The notes under the pieces were generated by a model. It did no database searches and was not told where the DNA came from. It saw only the letters and a program-made list of their open reading frames with translations. The position numbers were made by a program, and so were the translations under genes. From Escarpia spicata (Eukaryota > Annelida > Polychaeta > Sabellida > Siboglinidae), in contig OZ023214.1 in assembly GCA_963995525.1 (NCBI GenBank), forward strand, positions 40,211,304 through 40,275,303: a DNA stretch of 64,000 bases. Direction: 5' to 3'. How positions within the stretch are numbered: position 1 is the first letter of the stretch; the number at the start of each line of letters is the position of its first letter. Shown here one piece after another: positions 52,560 through 63,722 of the stretch.

Positions 52560-53370
52560 CATAAAATTGATAATTCGTATTTAAGAATGTTTACCAGGCA
52601 ACAAAGCAAAACTAATAAGAATTTATAATACAAAAAACAGACATCAGCATTATGTTAATTTCTGTATATATGACTTACAACATTATGTTATCTAAAGTTA
52701 TTGACAAGATGACATAATTAATAATGAAGTGTTACAACTTTTGAATATACCGTTAACCGTATGTAAACAAAACACGCGCTGACGACGACAGTCCTCGACA
52801 TTAACACTGGCTCGCTGGCCCGCTGCCTTTTTTAGGCTGTCGGGCCACCGGTTTTTATATTTTATTGGCCCACCAGGCCACTGGTTTCAATCCAATTGAC
52901 CACCATCTGGTTACCGGTAACCCGACCATACCTAGAAAAATAGGACAACCCTAAAGCCTAATTTTTTATTTGATATTTAAATCGATGTTTGTTTTTGTTA
53001 TAACTAATTAAAGGTGCTCAATCATTTCGATTTTTATGCTCCTCACGTTTCGGACTAATTTCACGAAACGTAAACGTATCAAGTATATCATATATAGTGG
53101 TTCATTTGTACGTATGCTTTACTTCGTTTTAGTGAAATTAACAGACACAATAAAATGATTTTCGGTTAGTCCTAACGGAATATCAAGACACATATCTGAA
53201 CTTGGATGTGGTCTGAGATAGACTTCTCGTGTAATAGTCACGTGAACGGGAATATGCGGCGACATTGGCCTTTGACCCCACCTTTCGGTGCCTGGATTCA
53301 GTCAACATTGCGTATTTACGAGTCGCCATCCATTTTTCATACAAGTGATAGCTCGATAATTTTATCTGCG
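52560..53370. other. No recognised gene
   Basis: It includes a GC-richer patch near 52800-52940 with the recurring words ggcccrccrggccac and ccaccggtttttat, perhaps an edge of an unclassified repeat. No exon was recognised. Confidence 0.4.
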
Positions 53371-53539
53371 ATGAAGGGACGCCCGACCGACTCGGCTAAA
53401 AAGAGGGTGAGAGCGGAAAGACAAAGAGAGTATCCGCGTACAAAGGTGTATATTGGAAAGGTTATGGATTTGTGAAACCGAACGAAAGAAACGGCTGGCG
53501 TGAAAAGTGATGCAGCATTCGCCAAGTTCTTCTGGACAG
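53371..53539 (+). CDS. Candidate first coding exon, basic N-terminus, with in-frame TGA
   Basis: From ATG 53371 the frame reads MKGRPTDSAKKRVRAERQRE, YPRTKVYIGKVMDL, then TGA (53473-53475), and continues NRTKETAGVKSDAAFAKFFW. It ends at ggacag|gttagt, a good donor in phase 1. The pattern VYIG----W--LK---G-KSDA-FA-FLL is one I know from invertebrate uncharacterised proteins. The TGA falls where Trp is expected, so this is a one-base nonsense change (or an error). Function is unknown. Confidence 0.4.
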
Positions 53540-53639
53540 GTTAGTAATATTGAATTTATCAGCAAGCACACCACACACACGACTGTGTGTTCAATAGATG
53601 GAACAGCCAAAACAAAGCCGTCATTGTCCACCATCTTAA

Positions 53640-53940
53640 TGCCATCTTCGATCGACGCTCCGCGACGTTTCATCACATGTGAATATACATTATTGTAGAT
53701 ATTATGACTTTATATTGATGGACATGTTATATTATACCAATAGTTAACTATGTGCGAAGTATCAGTCTCATGCGAAGCACACACCGAATGGTACATGAAC
53801 TTAAAAATCCGCTCCATCGACGTTCCGCGACGTTTCATCGACGTTCCATCACAAATTAATATACAGTAATGTAGATATTATGCCTTCATATTTAATGACA
53901 TTGACATGTCATATTATATTAATATTTAACTATGTATAAT
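53640..53940. repeat. Local tandem duplication of about 110 bp
   Basis: The piece cgctccgcgacgtttcatc followed by gtagatattatgactttata and gacatgttatattatac (53655-53735) recurs at 53826-53925 with a few changes (cgttccgcgacgtttcatc, gtagatattatgccttcata, gacatgtcatattatat). Confidence 0.8.
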
Positions 53941-55262
53941 ATAATACATGATACAACTGTAGCACCCACTGGACATTCACACTTTACCCTCAATCACTGA
54001 CTGACACTGGCTGGACATTTGAGACTAATAAAATAATCGAATGCCTAAAATAATTGCCTGGATCTAACTAGTAATAAGTACTTGCTTTTTTGGATGTCTT
54101 GACTTGAGTCACTGGCTGCTTGTACTGTGCACTTTAAAAATAACACTTCTTTACTGTTTTTCCCTGTGTGATGTAATAGATTGAATGCTGATTGTAATCA
54201 AATATAAATTTAATAATCTTGTATTATGTAAATTTAAAGAGTAGTAATAATGTATGATTTCTGTAGAGAATGCTAAACATTTATATGTATATTGTGACCG
54301 TAATAGCCTACATATGTTACCAGGGGGTAAACACCCAAAACTGCATGTAGTATGTATAGAATTATGTATATAAAGAAAAGTATATAAGTTACATCTCTGA
54401 AAAGTGTGGAATATGTATACACATTGATAGAGATCTTCTAGACCTCTACACTAACCTTAGTTTGATAGGGAGCAAGAAAACAAGTACACCGGGTGCATGA
54501 ATATAGGAGGAAAATTAATTGTATTATTTCTGAAAGTTATTTAAATAGCCTGAATATTATTTTGATGTGTTATACTACGCTGTCCATTTTGAGGGGTAGA
54601 CAGTAGTACTACTAAAAAAATTCAAATTTAAAAAATTTTGGCCATTCCACTTATGCCTTCACTTCAGTTTCACCACAAATATATGCAAATGACGTCCACA
54701 CCAATCCAGCCACCACAGACAACAACCGCTGCATTGGCTCTATCGATTGTCAGTGGTCGCAGTAAAAACAGCTCACTGTCAGGTATTCAGTCTCTTCCCG
54801 AGCCTGGGTGCAGCTCTGAACCATTACAACCAATGTCAGTTTAAGTAATGGTATTAATATACTGTTACGTTCTGGTTTGACCAGTCTAATGTGTGTACAA
54901 TTATTCCATCTTTGTATGGTAGGGTGGTTATCAAACTGTCAACTACATAGCACATTTCATTTGCAGTTCATTTTTTCAACTTAATTTTCTTTTTATTTCA
55001 TTTGGAATGTTTGTATTGCAAACACAAATGTGTATATACACTGTACAATGCAAGTAAATATACGTGACACAATATAGCCAAGCCTCAGTGATTGTCATTT
55101 CGTAATAATTATGCTTATGCTGGCACACAGATCTGCTAAAGGCTGCAACTGCTTCAATGTTAATGTTACATCACATGACATTTTATCTCTATAATCACCT
55201 GCTGGCTTGCACAGCACAATATACTTATGTTCAGTTACTGATTTGTATCTTTGAATGTATAT

Positions 55263-55265
<3 letters not shown>
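53941..55265. other. No firm gene; one candidate exon
   Basis: After an acceptor (ccttcacttcag), 54668 onwards reads FHHKYMQMTSTPIQPPQTTT, AALALSIVSGRSKNSSLSG up to tgtcag|gtattc. It is a Pro/Thr/Ser-rich reading with both splice signals but no recognised domain. It could be a linker exon of the gene starting at 53371. The rest shows nothing. Confidence 0.25.

Positions 55266-55355
<90 letters not shown>
55266..55355. repeat. TG microsatellite (about 90 bp)
   Basis: Uninterrupted TG array. Its flanks are unrelated to those of the arrays at 11904 and 13286. Confidence 0.95.
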
Positions 55356-55358
<3 letters not shown>

Positions 55359-55423
55359 TTGTATATCATGCCAATCGAGGACACACATCTGAATACACAC
55401 CTGCGAACCGAGGACTTTCGTCC

Positions 55424-55464
55424 AACCGAGGACGTCCTCGGTTGAATCGAGGACGTCCTCGGTT
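55424..55464. repeat. Tandem perfect palindrome AACCGAGGACGTCCTCGGTT
   Basis: 55424-55443 is a perfect 20-bp palindrome. A second copy (aatcgaggacgtcctcggtt, 55445-55464) follows after one base with one mismatch. Single half-sites (aatcgaggac, aaccgaggac) precede it at 55374 and 55406. It could extrude as a cruciform or bind a dimeric factor. From 55465 to 55897 nothing else was recognised. Confidence 0.9.
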
Positions 55465-55897
55465 AGAAACGAGTATGGGTCAGCAATCTAGACCGTTCAT
55501 AGGCGAGGTCTGCAAAAAAATCTGTCTATTTTATTTTTATCCTCGATTAAGCGATACGGTACAGTTGGTGTGTTTGCGTGTGTTACGCTTTGAGCCGAGT
55601 TAAATTATTCGTGTGTATCGGCGATCTAGCGGCTGTCCTCGATAACGGTGTGTAATACAGTCACGTTGGACGAGACAGGACGTAGCATAAGTCACTAAAT
55701 TTGCACGCGTCGAAGAGTGAGGCGTCTTCGTCTACGAATTGTATATGTCACATAATTTCTTGCAAATACATTCCATTTGATTTTTAGTTTCACTAAACAT
55801 TTCCAAAACATCTGGGCTGCCTACCATTACATTAAAGAATTGCTAAATTTATAAGTAATGACGCTCTAGATGCCCTGAAGAAACTGTCCTAAATCAC

Positions 55898-56122
55898 TTG
55901 TTACAATTTATCAATACATATTTTATCCACTACACGTTCTACAAAGTCAGTATGGTGGCGTCATCCAATGCTGTGCCTGTGTACAATGTTACAACTTTGA
56001 TTGCCACCAGCCAGGTGATGACTGCCGTGGCACGTGGCAGTGAACATATTAGTATGTCTGCATCTGTCAGTCAACAGCAATTACAGCGGCCAAAAATATC
56101 AGTGTCATTAATGCACGTCTAG
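55898..56122 (+). other. Unassigned open frame, Ser/Thr/Val-rich
   Basis: From about 55950 the reading is MVASSNAVPVYNVTTLIATS, QVMTAVARGSEHISMSASVS, then QQQLQRPKISVSLMHV and a stop. It is codon-like and free of repeats but matches no family I know. A possible terminal exon of the gene suggested at 53371; support is weak. Confidence 0.2.
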
Positions 56123-56771
56123 ATATTAAAAAAATTACAGGTGTAGAATTATATAATGAAAGAAATATTTTTTTTAAGATGACGTTAGGTAGAACTATTA
56201 AATTACATTGAATAGTTATGGTTTTCTTAAACTTATGAATTTAGTTATAAAATATAATTCTAAAATGTTTTAGAAGAATAAAAAATGAGTATTATAATTG
56301 TTGTAATTGGAATATAAAACTACATATTTTTATTGAAAGGTTTTTATTTGAATACAACAATTTAACTTTGTCATTGACTGTTAGTAATAATTATAATGTT
56401 TTTTGCTTTGTGTTGTAAATTTAGAAGCTCGTTGGATAATTATTGGCTATTCACTGGCGCTGTCTGTCTAACAGTGATGCTCTACAGACGTAAACACATG
56501 GGCATGTCTGGCCACCCATGCACTTTGACAGCTGTAATTAACACAGTGTAACTTATTGGATGTTGTGAAACAAGCATCCCTTTGAAGTGCCAACTGATGA
56601 CCTTAACTACCGACACAATATGTTGAAACAAAGTATATCTACTTTTGGTGATTGAATTAGTAACTTCCTGGATTCGCAAGCACCTTGAACAGGCTGGGCT
56701 TGTCAGTGTATCTACTTCAGAGAAAGGTTTGATTGACACTCTTGTGGACGGGGAGCGGTACGGGATGCAAC
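56123..56771. other. No recognised gene
   Basis: AT-rich sequence without exons, RNA genes or transposon ends that I recognise. Confidence 0.4.
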
Positions 56772-56794
56772 GGGGGGGGGGGGGGGGGGGGGGG
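56772..56794. repeat. Poly-G run of 23
   Basis: An uninterrupted run of 23 G. Such a run can fold as a G-quadruplex and is prone to length errors in sequencing. Confidence 0.9.
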
Positions 56795-57995
56795 TGTTCG
56801 ACAGGGGTGTGTGTGCGACGTGGGGTCATTCATTAATTGTTTTATTAGGTAGGCAGCCCTGAAACATACATTAAACGAAGGTGATAGGTAGACGAATATT
56901 AGGAAGGAACGATGTATTATTACAAAAAGTAAAACCATTTAATTTACTTATTGACCATTGCAATTGGCCAGCGTTTCAAACCTTCGGCGCTATTTGTAAT
57001 GCCGTTCAATGTCATTGAAGCATTTCGTGGCGGTTTATTAACGTCGAAATGAGACAAATATTTTGTTTGTACAACGACGGCAATGTTATTTATTTCTTTA
57101 TATCTACCTGTATCCGAATGGTCAGAAACCCGTTGAAGGCTTTGGAGTGTCATAGTGGAGGCTGGCATAGCTATAAACGATTGTTTCGATGACATTGTGA
57201 GAGGCTCTTCGAAAATCCGACTGAATTACCAGAAACCAGGGGCGTTGCGGGCAGTTGATTCACAGGAAGAAGTCTTGCACAGCTCGTGTACATATGTCTG
57301 GTGGAAAAATCTGTTTCAAGTTTAACTGTCATTGAACAAATAATTTTCCAAAAATACTAAAATCATATCACAGTAATGAGTCAGTAAATACAAAGATGCT
57401 TGGGTGATTTGATTTTGTAGTTCTTTCAATCATCGAAACACCAGTTTTTAACTTCAACTGGTCACTATATTCTATAGATCAGTAGACATACTGAAATATC
57501 CATATATGTTTGGAACATCATATTGATCTAGAGCCATAAGCAAATCACGTCTTATGTAATAGATGCTCTCCTTCCGGTTTGGTGATTTCTAGTAACATCC
57601 AGCTGGTCGTCAGTGATACCAGATAGTCAATCTGTTGTGAGCTTATGCTGGTCACTTCTCGTGGATACAATGAATCTTTGTATTAAACAACACACAAATC
57701 ACCCACCATGCGCACTATTTAAACCGAAGACTACTTCAACGCCTGCCAAGACTGGCATCTAGATCAGCAATAAGTGACTTAAAATATATTGGCTAATTAT
57801 TTGTTAGTCCCGATTACGTGCAATGTTGTGCGAGTCTTCATATCCAACCTTTATTGTAAAAACTTGTATTGTGATGTCAAAACGTATATGCAACTATACG
57901 CAATAACTTTGACGCGATACTCGGTCAAATGTACCAACGTTTATCACAGTTTGTTGATAATAAATAATATTTATGCTTTGTCATGTATTGTGCAT
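56795..57995. other. No firm gene
   Basis: A minus-strand frame at 56944-57195 reads MSSKQSFIAMPASTMTLQSL, QRVSDHSDTGRYKEINNIAV and so on. It has balanced composition, but no domain was recognised and no clear splice sites. Confidence 0.3.
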
Positions 57996-57997
57996 AA

Positions 57998-58030
<33 letters not shown>

Positions 58031-58180
58031 TTATATATATATATTATATATATATATATATTATATATATATTATATATATATATATACATATATATATA
58101 TTTATATATATATATATATTATATATATATTATATATATATATTATATATATATATATATGTGTGTGTGTTTGTGTGTAT
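57996..58180. repeat. Interrupted TA microsatellite ending in TG repeats
   Basis: TA repeats with internal tatt/taca interruptions in a nested periodic pattern, then gtgtgtgtgtttgtgtg at the right end. Confidence 0.95.
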
Positions 58181-59478
58181 TTTTACGTGGTCGTAGCTCA
58201 TTTGATGTTGAAATAAAGGAAGATGGAGATACACATCGCAGCGTTCGTTCGGGGAGTGGAAAGCACTGACACTTTTACAACTGTTTGTGTCAATGCACTA
58301 ACCCAACACGTGTCGTTTATAACCGTCTTCCGTTCTGCGTTTATCCTGCTTGTGAGTGTGCCCATTCATTGCCGTAGCATGTGATAGTTTCAGGTAATTA
58401 GTTTATTGATTTAACATCGGTTCTGTGCATTAGTGACTGCTGCAGAACATTAAGCACAGCGCCCCGAAATGCATGGGCGTTCCCAGGAACTGAGGGACGA
58501 AGTACCTATAGCAGTGTTCAGCTGGTCGGCACATGTTACAATGAACTGAATGGAAACACCACCGTGTTTCTGGTGAAACAATAACTTAATTGAAAATAGC
58601 AGTGATTTATTAATTATTTTCGATATTACAATAAGTCAGTTTGGAGTAAAAAACCCAAACGCAAAATTATTAGCCTTCTTTTCAAAGTCGTAATATTGTT
58701 TTGTTGTTATAGGTCGCCAGTAGTGTTCAGATGTTATCTAACGATAATCTGGCTAGCACATGTATGTATGTATGCATGCATGTATGTATGATGCTTGCAC
58801 CTTGGACGCCCAACTTTCATAGATTAATCTACGACCCCACGGGTGTAACGTAACACCTTACTTTTTACAATTTATGTAAAGGTTTCTCCGCTTTTACAGA
58901 TTAAATTCATTGTTCGGAACGTAAAATGTTATGCGCGCGTAAAACGCAAAATGTAACTTAGCAATCTCAGTAACCACGCGCGCGACTCTCACGTATGGAA
59001 TGCCAAGTTATCCCATCAGAGTCCGAGCATTTTGCTAGTATATTTAATACATGTGTTTTACGTTTCCTCGTGAATGTCTAGACATGGATCTAGACCGTGT
59101 ACATGGTGGACAGTGTAACGTTCAGAACACAGAGAAGGCGGTGAAATCCACACACAACGCCCTGCATTGTGAACTCTTTTGTGCCGACCGACGGAAGCAG
59201 GAGCCTGCGGGACGTTTTGTTTATAACTATCACGGAACAGCTTTTATTCATAATTTATTACATTCTATCTCGTGGTCGTCTCTCACTGACACTATTGATT
59301 GACATTGACGTGAGTTTCGATAAATTTTATGCCATTTTGTATGCTGCTAAAAATGAATGTGGTATGATAATGATATGATCTCCCCATGAACGAGAAAGAC
59401 ACCGCACACAAAGCATGGAAACGCTCACATTCATTATCTGATTATCAAATGTTTTCAATTTTAAGAAAAGGGTACTGT

Positions 59479-59481
<3 letters not shown>
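58181..59481. other. No firm gene; ATGT microsatellite at about 58761-58791
   Basis: The tract catgtatgtatgtatgcatg and neighbours form a short tetranucleotide repeat. Open frames at 58218-58380 (MEIHIAAFVRGVESTDTFTT) and 59051-59302 (MDLDRVHGGQCNVQNTEKAV) look codon-like but match nothing known. Confidence 0.35.

Positions 59482-59511
<30 letters not shown>
59482..59511. repeat. TA microsatellite, 15 units
   Basis: Perfect TA array. From 59512 to 60105 no gene was recognised; A- and T-runs lie near 59879 and 59946. Confidence 0.95.
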
Positions 59512-59513
<2 letters not shown>

Positions 59514-60105
59514 GAAATTGAAGAGTCAGTCAAAACATCAAACGTCTATTCAGATTTGCCAGAAGCAAGTAAGCTAATGTCAACACTACCAACATTCTAT
59601 GTCCTTATTGTACGGTTTTATTATTTATAGTATTGTTTCAGTTATCAGTCCTGTTACTGGGTCTTTGGACCTGTTGGAATCTGAATAAATAATACAATAC
59701 ATTACAATACATCTATAACATGTGTAATTATAACATACGAATAAACGCGGCGCATATTAGAACATTGGAACAACGGAATGGGGCTCCGATAAACTACAAA
59801 CGAAATGTCATTTATCTTTAACACGTTGTATTCATGCAAGTCTGCAGTACAGATTTCGGCCCTTCCTACAATTCGTAAAAAAAAAAATTCTTAAGATTTT
59901 TGAACACGACGTATCATTTTTCATGGGATAAAACACAAAAGTAATTTTTTTTTTTAAACTAAACAACCTGATGTATCCCGATCTGTCCTTCATATGATTT
60001 ACATGTATACACCCCCACCCCTAAATATATTCACCCTTTCCCCACAAAATGTCCAATAATGACTGTCGATAGGCGGGGTTTCTTGTCGGTGTGACCAATC
60101 ATGTA

Positions 60106-60296
60106 CAACGCGGCTTATAAATCTACCCTGTGTCAAATGTTGAGGAGCAATAAATTCGCCCTCTCCCTCATATAAACCCGATCGAGCTGGCGCCAAGCGT
60201 GTCGCAGATATACCGCAGACGTTCATGACGACCAGATTTTCATGACGACCAGACAGACTCTTTGCAGCTGTGAAGACAACGCACAGAAAGCACCAG
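60106..60296 (+). promoter_or_regulatory. Possible TATA promoter and non-coding first exon
   Basis: The TATA-like words cttataaat (about 60112) and catataaac (about 60168) precede a segment ending at caccag|gtagga (about 60296), a fair splice donor. There is no coding start in it. It could be the first exon of the Tudor gene 1.3 kb downstream; this is inference from position only. Confidence 0.25.
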
Positions 60297-60524
60297 GTAG
60301 GAAGTTACAAACATCGCGCAATATAGTTTGGGTGAATGTATTAATTCAGATTGCAAAGATTTTTCGCTGGTCTTGCGTCAGATTTATTTAACAAAATTGG
60401 TCTGCTTCTAGATACAATAACACATAAGACTATTCCCCCTTTTTTGATCAATTGATGTCCAACTCCTCTGGCTGCTGTCCGCCAATCACCGTGTTTGAGT
60501 ATATCTAGTAGTTCTTTTGGAATA

Positions 60525-60598
60525 AGTAGGGTTGGGGGGTCGTTTTGGAGAAATTATGTGAAAAGTGGGTCATGGCACAAAAAAGTTTGAGAACCACT
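60525..60598 (-). mobile_element. End fragment of a hAT (Charlie-like) element
   Basis: Read on the minus strand from 60598, the sequence cagtggttctcaaacttttt, then tgccatgacccacttttcac and aaaacgaccccccaaccc, is the familiar terminal sequence of Charlie-like hAT elements. The opposite end and target duplication were not located. From 60599 to 61563 no gene was recognised. Confidence 0.7.
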
Positions 60599-61563
60599 GA
60601 TCTAAGGGGTGTTTCAGAAGACCACACGATTTTTGCCTCGCTAAAAAGTGCGTCCAAAACTACTTTCCAGCTAAATTACTTGATAATGATAACTCACCTT
60701 CAGACATCGTTCGTAATCTAGCATCTGTTATATCTAACATATTGATTCCGTCAAGAAATGCACTAAAATAGCATTATTTCTAACACAAGAAGACTCCTCA
60801 ATAATACTATTCTCCATATAATAATATATTAGCGTAAACATCTCTATACCAAATACATACTTTCTCCAAGTACACATTGCTAACAAATATTAGTAATTAA
60901 CTTATTGCTTAAGATAAAACTGATTAAAACATGCACATCTGCTAATCTGCCCTATTAACATACAAGTTACCCACTACTGTGGATGTTAATAGCCCTACAG
61001 TGGACACTCTTCAATACCCTACTCAGTGGGCAGTCTGTCTATCCACTCCATCCATGGACATTCAACACAATCCTTGTCCCTACCCCCTAGAGAATATCTG
61101 ATCCCCAACACAGCTGTGTGCGACACAACAACAACACAGCGTACTGATGGGCTAACATCTCAGCAGGGAACATATCATCAAGATGATCTCTAGATAATCA
61201 CTAAAGACTCAATCCAATTAACAGATTATCTAGCAACTATTGACTACGCCGCCTTGGGTTTGTGCCTTGTCCAGACTGAGCAATGTTGTCGAGAAGCCTA
61301 GTGCGCAAAATACCTCTCGGTTTACGCGAAGTACTATTAAAACCCATATATATGGATGTAGCATGGATATGAGTTAAAAATGATACTTTGCTTTAAATGG
61401 TGTCACTGGAAGACGGCTGTTAGCCATGTGACATCCATACAATGTAACACATTTCCATTTGTAAGACATTTATGTGTTAACTGTATGTTAGGTTGTTGCG
61501 TTGTAAAAATAAAGTTACTTGAAGAATGTACTACAAATACATTCACAATGCCATTGCAGCATC

Positions 61564-61602
61564 ATGCCGAGGCGAAGAGGCGAACTCGTTGGACCTACAC
61601 AG
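61564..61602 (+). CDS. Tudor-domain protein, exon 1 (possible start codon)
   Basis: ATG 61564 gives MPRRRGELVGPTQ and ends at ctacacag|gtaaat in phase 0, fitting exactly the next exon. This ATG was chosen because only this frame is continuous with the Tudor reading. A nearby ATG at 61548 is out of frame. An upstream in-frame extension without Met is also possible, so the true start may lie in an earlier exon. Confidence 0.55.
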
Positions 61603-62039
61603 GTAAATAGACCTACACATTTATTGATATTGCTACATTATTAGCAACCCCTGTTGCAGTATTCGGCAAAATTTCTCATGTACTTTACTTCACCAAATAT
61701 TTTGGCTTTACATATGACAAATGTCATGCAATTGTTTTAAAGCATGATCATTTGCTATATATCATAAAATTCCTACATCTGTTTTTAATTCATGTAGGTT
61801 AAACAAAGTAAGCTGAACACCAGACGGCACCAGAGAAAGGAAGTCAATGGCTTTCGAGAGCGAAACTAACACGAACACCACTTTACACAACTTGGCTTAG
61901 CCTTGTATGTTTGAACATCAACAGTTTCACGTTAATTCTTTCTTTTATATATGTCCGTTTACGTTATGGTTGTGTATAATGTTGTAATATGTTTTTTTAC
62001 CAGTAAGTTAATTTGCAAGTACAATTGTTATCAAAATTA

Positions 62040-62216
62040 AATCACCATTATCATCATCACTGTGCAGCCGTCGTGTCCCGTGGTTAGGCGAAGGCCTCAG
62101 CATGTCGTTTCCAAATCTGCCTGTCTTGCGCTATTCTCTGCCAGATGGTGCCCTTCTAGTACTTGTCTAGTTCGTCTCTTCATCCTCCCGCCGATCTACG
62201 ACCTTTGTCTTCTATC
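62040..62216 (-). pseudogene. 3' end of a non-LTR retrotransposon inside the first Tudor intron
   Basis: The minus strand reads GRRSAGG-RDELDKY-KGTI and WQRIAQDRQIWKRHAEAFA, then PRDTTAAQ, with two stops. This is the familiar tail GRPARRW-DELDKYW--TIWQR-AQDR--W--HAEAFA of EN-RT proteins. A short ATC/ATT tail follows at 62040-62062. It is antisense to the host gene. Confidence 0.85.
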
Positions 62217-62287
62217 TTATCAGATGTTTGTTAAATAACTAATAATTAGTTAAATAATAATTAAATAACATCTTCTATTTGTTTCAG

Positions 62288-62369
62288 TTTCACTTGGAAC
62301 AAGCTGTGTTAGCTTTATGGCCACCAGATGGGTCCTGGCACATGGCTACCATCACAACAATCAATAAAG
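62288..62369 (+). CDS. Tudor-domain protein, exon 2 (first half of Tudor fold)
   Basis: The acceptor ctatttgtttcag and the donor ataaag|gtatat bound an 82-bp exon in phase 0-1 reading FHLEQAVLALWPPDGSWHMA, then TITTINK. VLALWP-DG-WH-ATI matches strands 1-2 of a Tudor/SMN-like barrel (V-A-W--DG-WY-A-I). The aromatic Trp and Trp/His residues are the type that line the methyl-Arg/Lys cage. It joins seamlessly to the exon at 62627. Confidence 0.75.
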
Positions 62370-62626
62370 GTATATTTCCCTGTCACCTAGTGTTAAATAC
62401 CCATGTTTGAAAAACATGAATACAGCCAATCGGAATGAACGTAAACGTATTAAGACATCTGTACAAAACCATGTTAGAACAAAGTTTTCAGTTAAGTTCT
62501 TAGATACATATTAATGGAATACGTCGACAAAGCACATGTAAAAGACACACATGAAGTAGATAGTAATATTATTTGATGGAAACGTTTAATTGATAGGAAA
62601 TAATTATTACCGCGTGATGTCCACAG

Positions 62627-62685
62627 GAAGATATCAAGTGAGATACGAAGATGATGGGATAAAGAGAACCCTGCTTCCACTTCAG
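62627..62685 (+). CDS. Tudor-domain protein, exon 3 (second half of Tudor fold)
   Basis: The acceptor gatgtccacag and the donor cttcag|gtaaga bound 59 bp, phase 1-0, reading GRYQVRYEDDGIKRTLLPLQ. G-Y-V-YEDDG-KRTL is the strand 3-4 pattern (V-F-DDG-E-V) with the usual acidic DDG turn. The fold is complete across exons 2 and 3 at about 50 residues. A minus-strand frame overlapping here is a shadow. Confidence 0.75.
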
Positions 62686-63722
62686 GTAAGAATATAAAAC
62701 TTCGATCAGATAGGCAAAACGTCACCTTGTTATTTGGAATTAATTACAACTGTCTTAGAAAATGCATGTCATTTTCAAATAGACAGAACGTTATCTCTGC
62801 CTATAATATAGCTCAGTCAATCTGTGGTTCAACCTCAAGCAAATAACAATAGTAAGTTTTGTGGCATTTTTAATGTCTACTATGCGCACGTATTACCAGA
62901 AAAACGTCCACCAATATCCACTTAGTGTAACGTTATCATCTTTGACATAGTGCTAAGTGGTCGAAAGTCTCTGTTAAATTTAGGGGGTATACGTGATTCA
63001 CATTGTTTAACTTATTTATTTACAAAATATCGCAATTGACGTGTACTCCAAATTTGGGCCGTCGTGTGGACAGCTGCGTTGTGATTGATCGAGCATTAAC
63101 TACGACGTCCAATTATAAACGATACTATTATTGGATATTAGTCACTAATGGATGTATGAAAATCATGTTCATCCATAAATCATCGATTGTATATATTGTT
63201 ATTTTCAATGTCTAACCCTCAATTCCAGTACTTGTAGTAAGCAGTTTTCATGGTTCCTTTTCAGTTTGCTTACAAAAAGAACACAAGTGTGGATGATGCT
63301 ATTTTACATGTTTTAAACAGCGTTTACTCCCATTTGTAAAAAATACGGCACATGCATACGTCGAATGTTTTATGACGACGATGACACCCGCTTCCAATTT
63401 GCAATTGGTACAATGTCAAAAAACCTCACCCATACAATTATCTGAATGCACAATATCGCTCAGCCCCTCACGAGAATTCCTCAAATGGGTAATTATTATT
63501 GGGATTCCCTGGTGACACACTGGACTGGTCTTAGATGTTGGGCTGAGGTTGAGATATCAGCTCGGGTGCTGTTGGCTTTTTCTCTGAATTGCTGATTAGA
63601 ATCTGAGAATTATAAGCTTATGTAATCTAATTTGCTGATATGAGTTGCATAGTCACTTACTAATTTGTAGATACAAAGAACACCGCCATTCTAACTTGAT
63701 CGAATCATGTTTCTCCACACAG
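62686..63722. other. Intron 3 of the Tudor gene; no other gene seen
   Basis: About 1.04 kb between matching phase-0 splice sites. A plus-strand frame at 63003-63215 has no recognisable motif and is probably chance. Confidence 0.5.
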
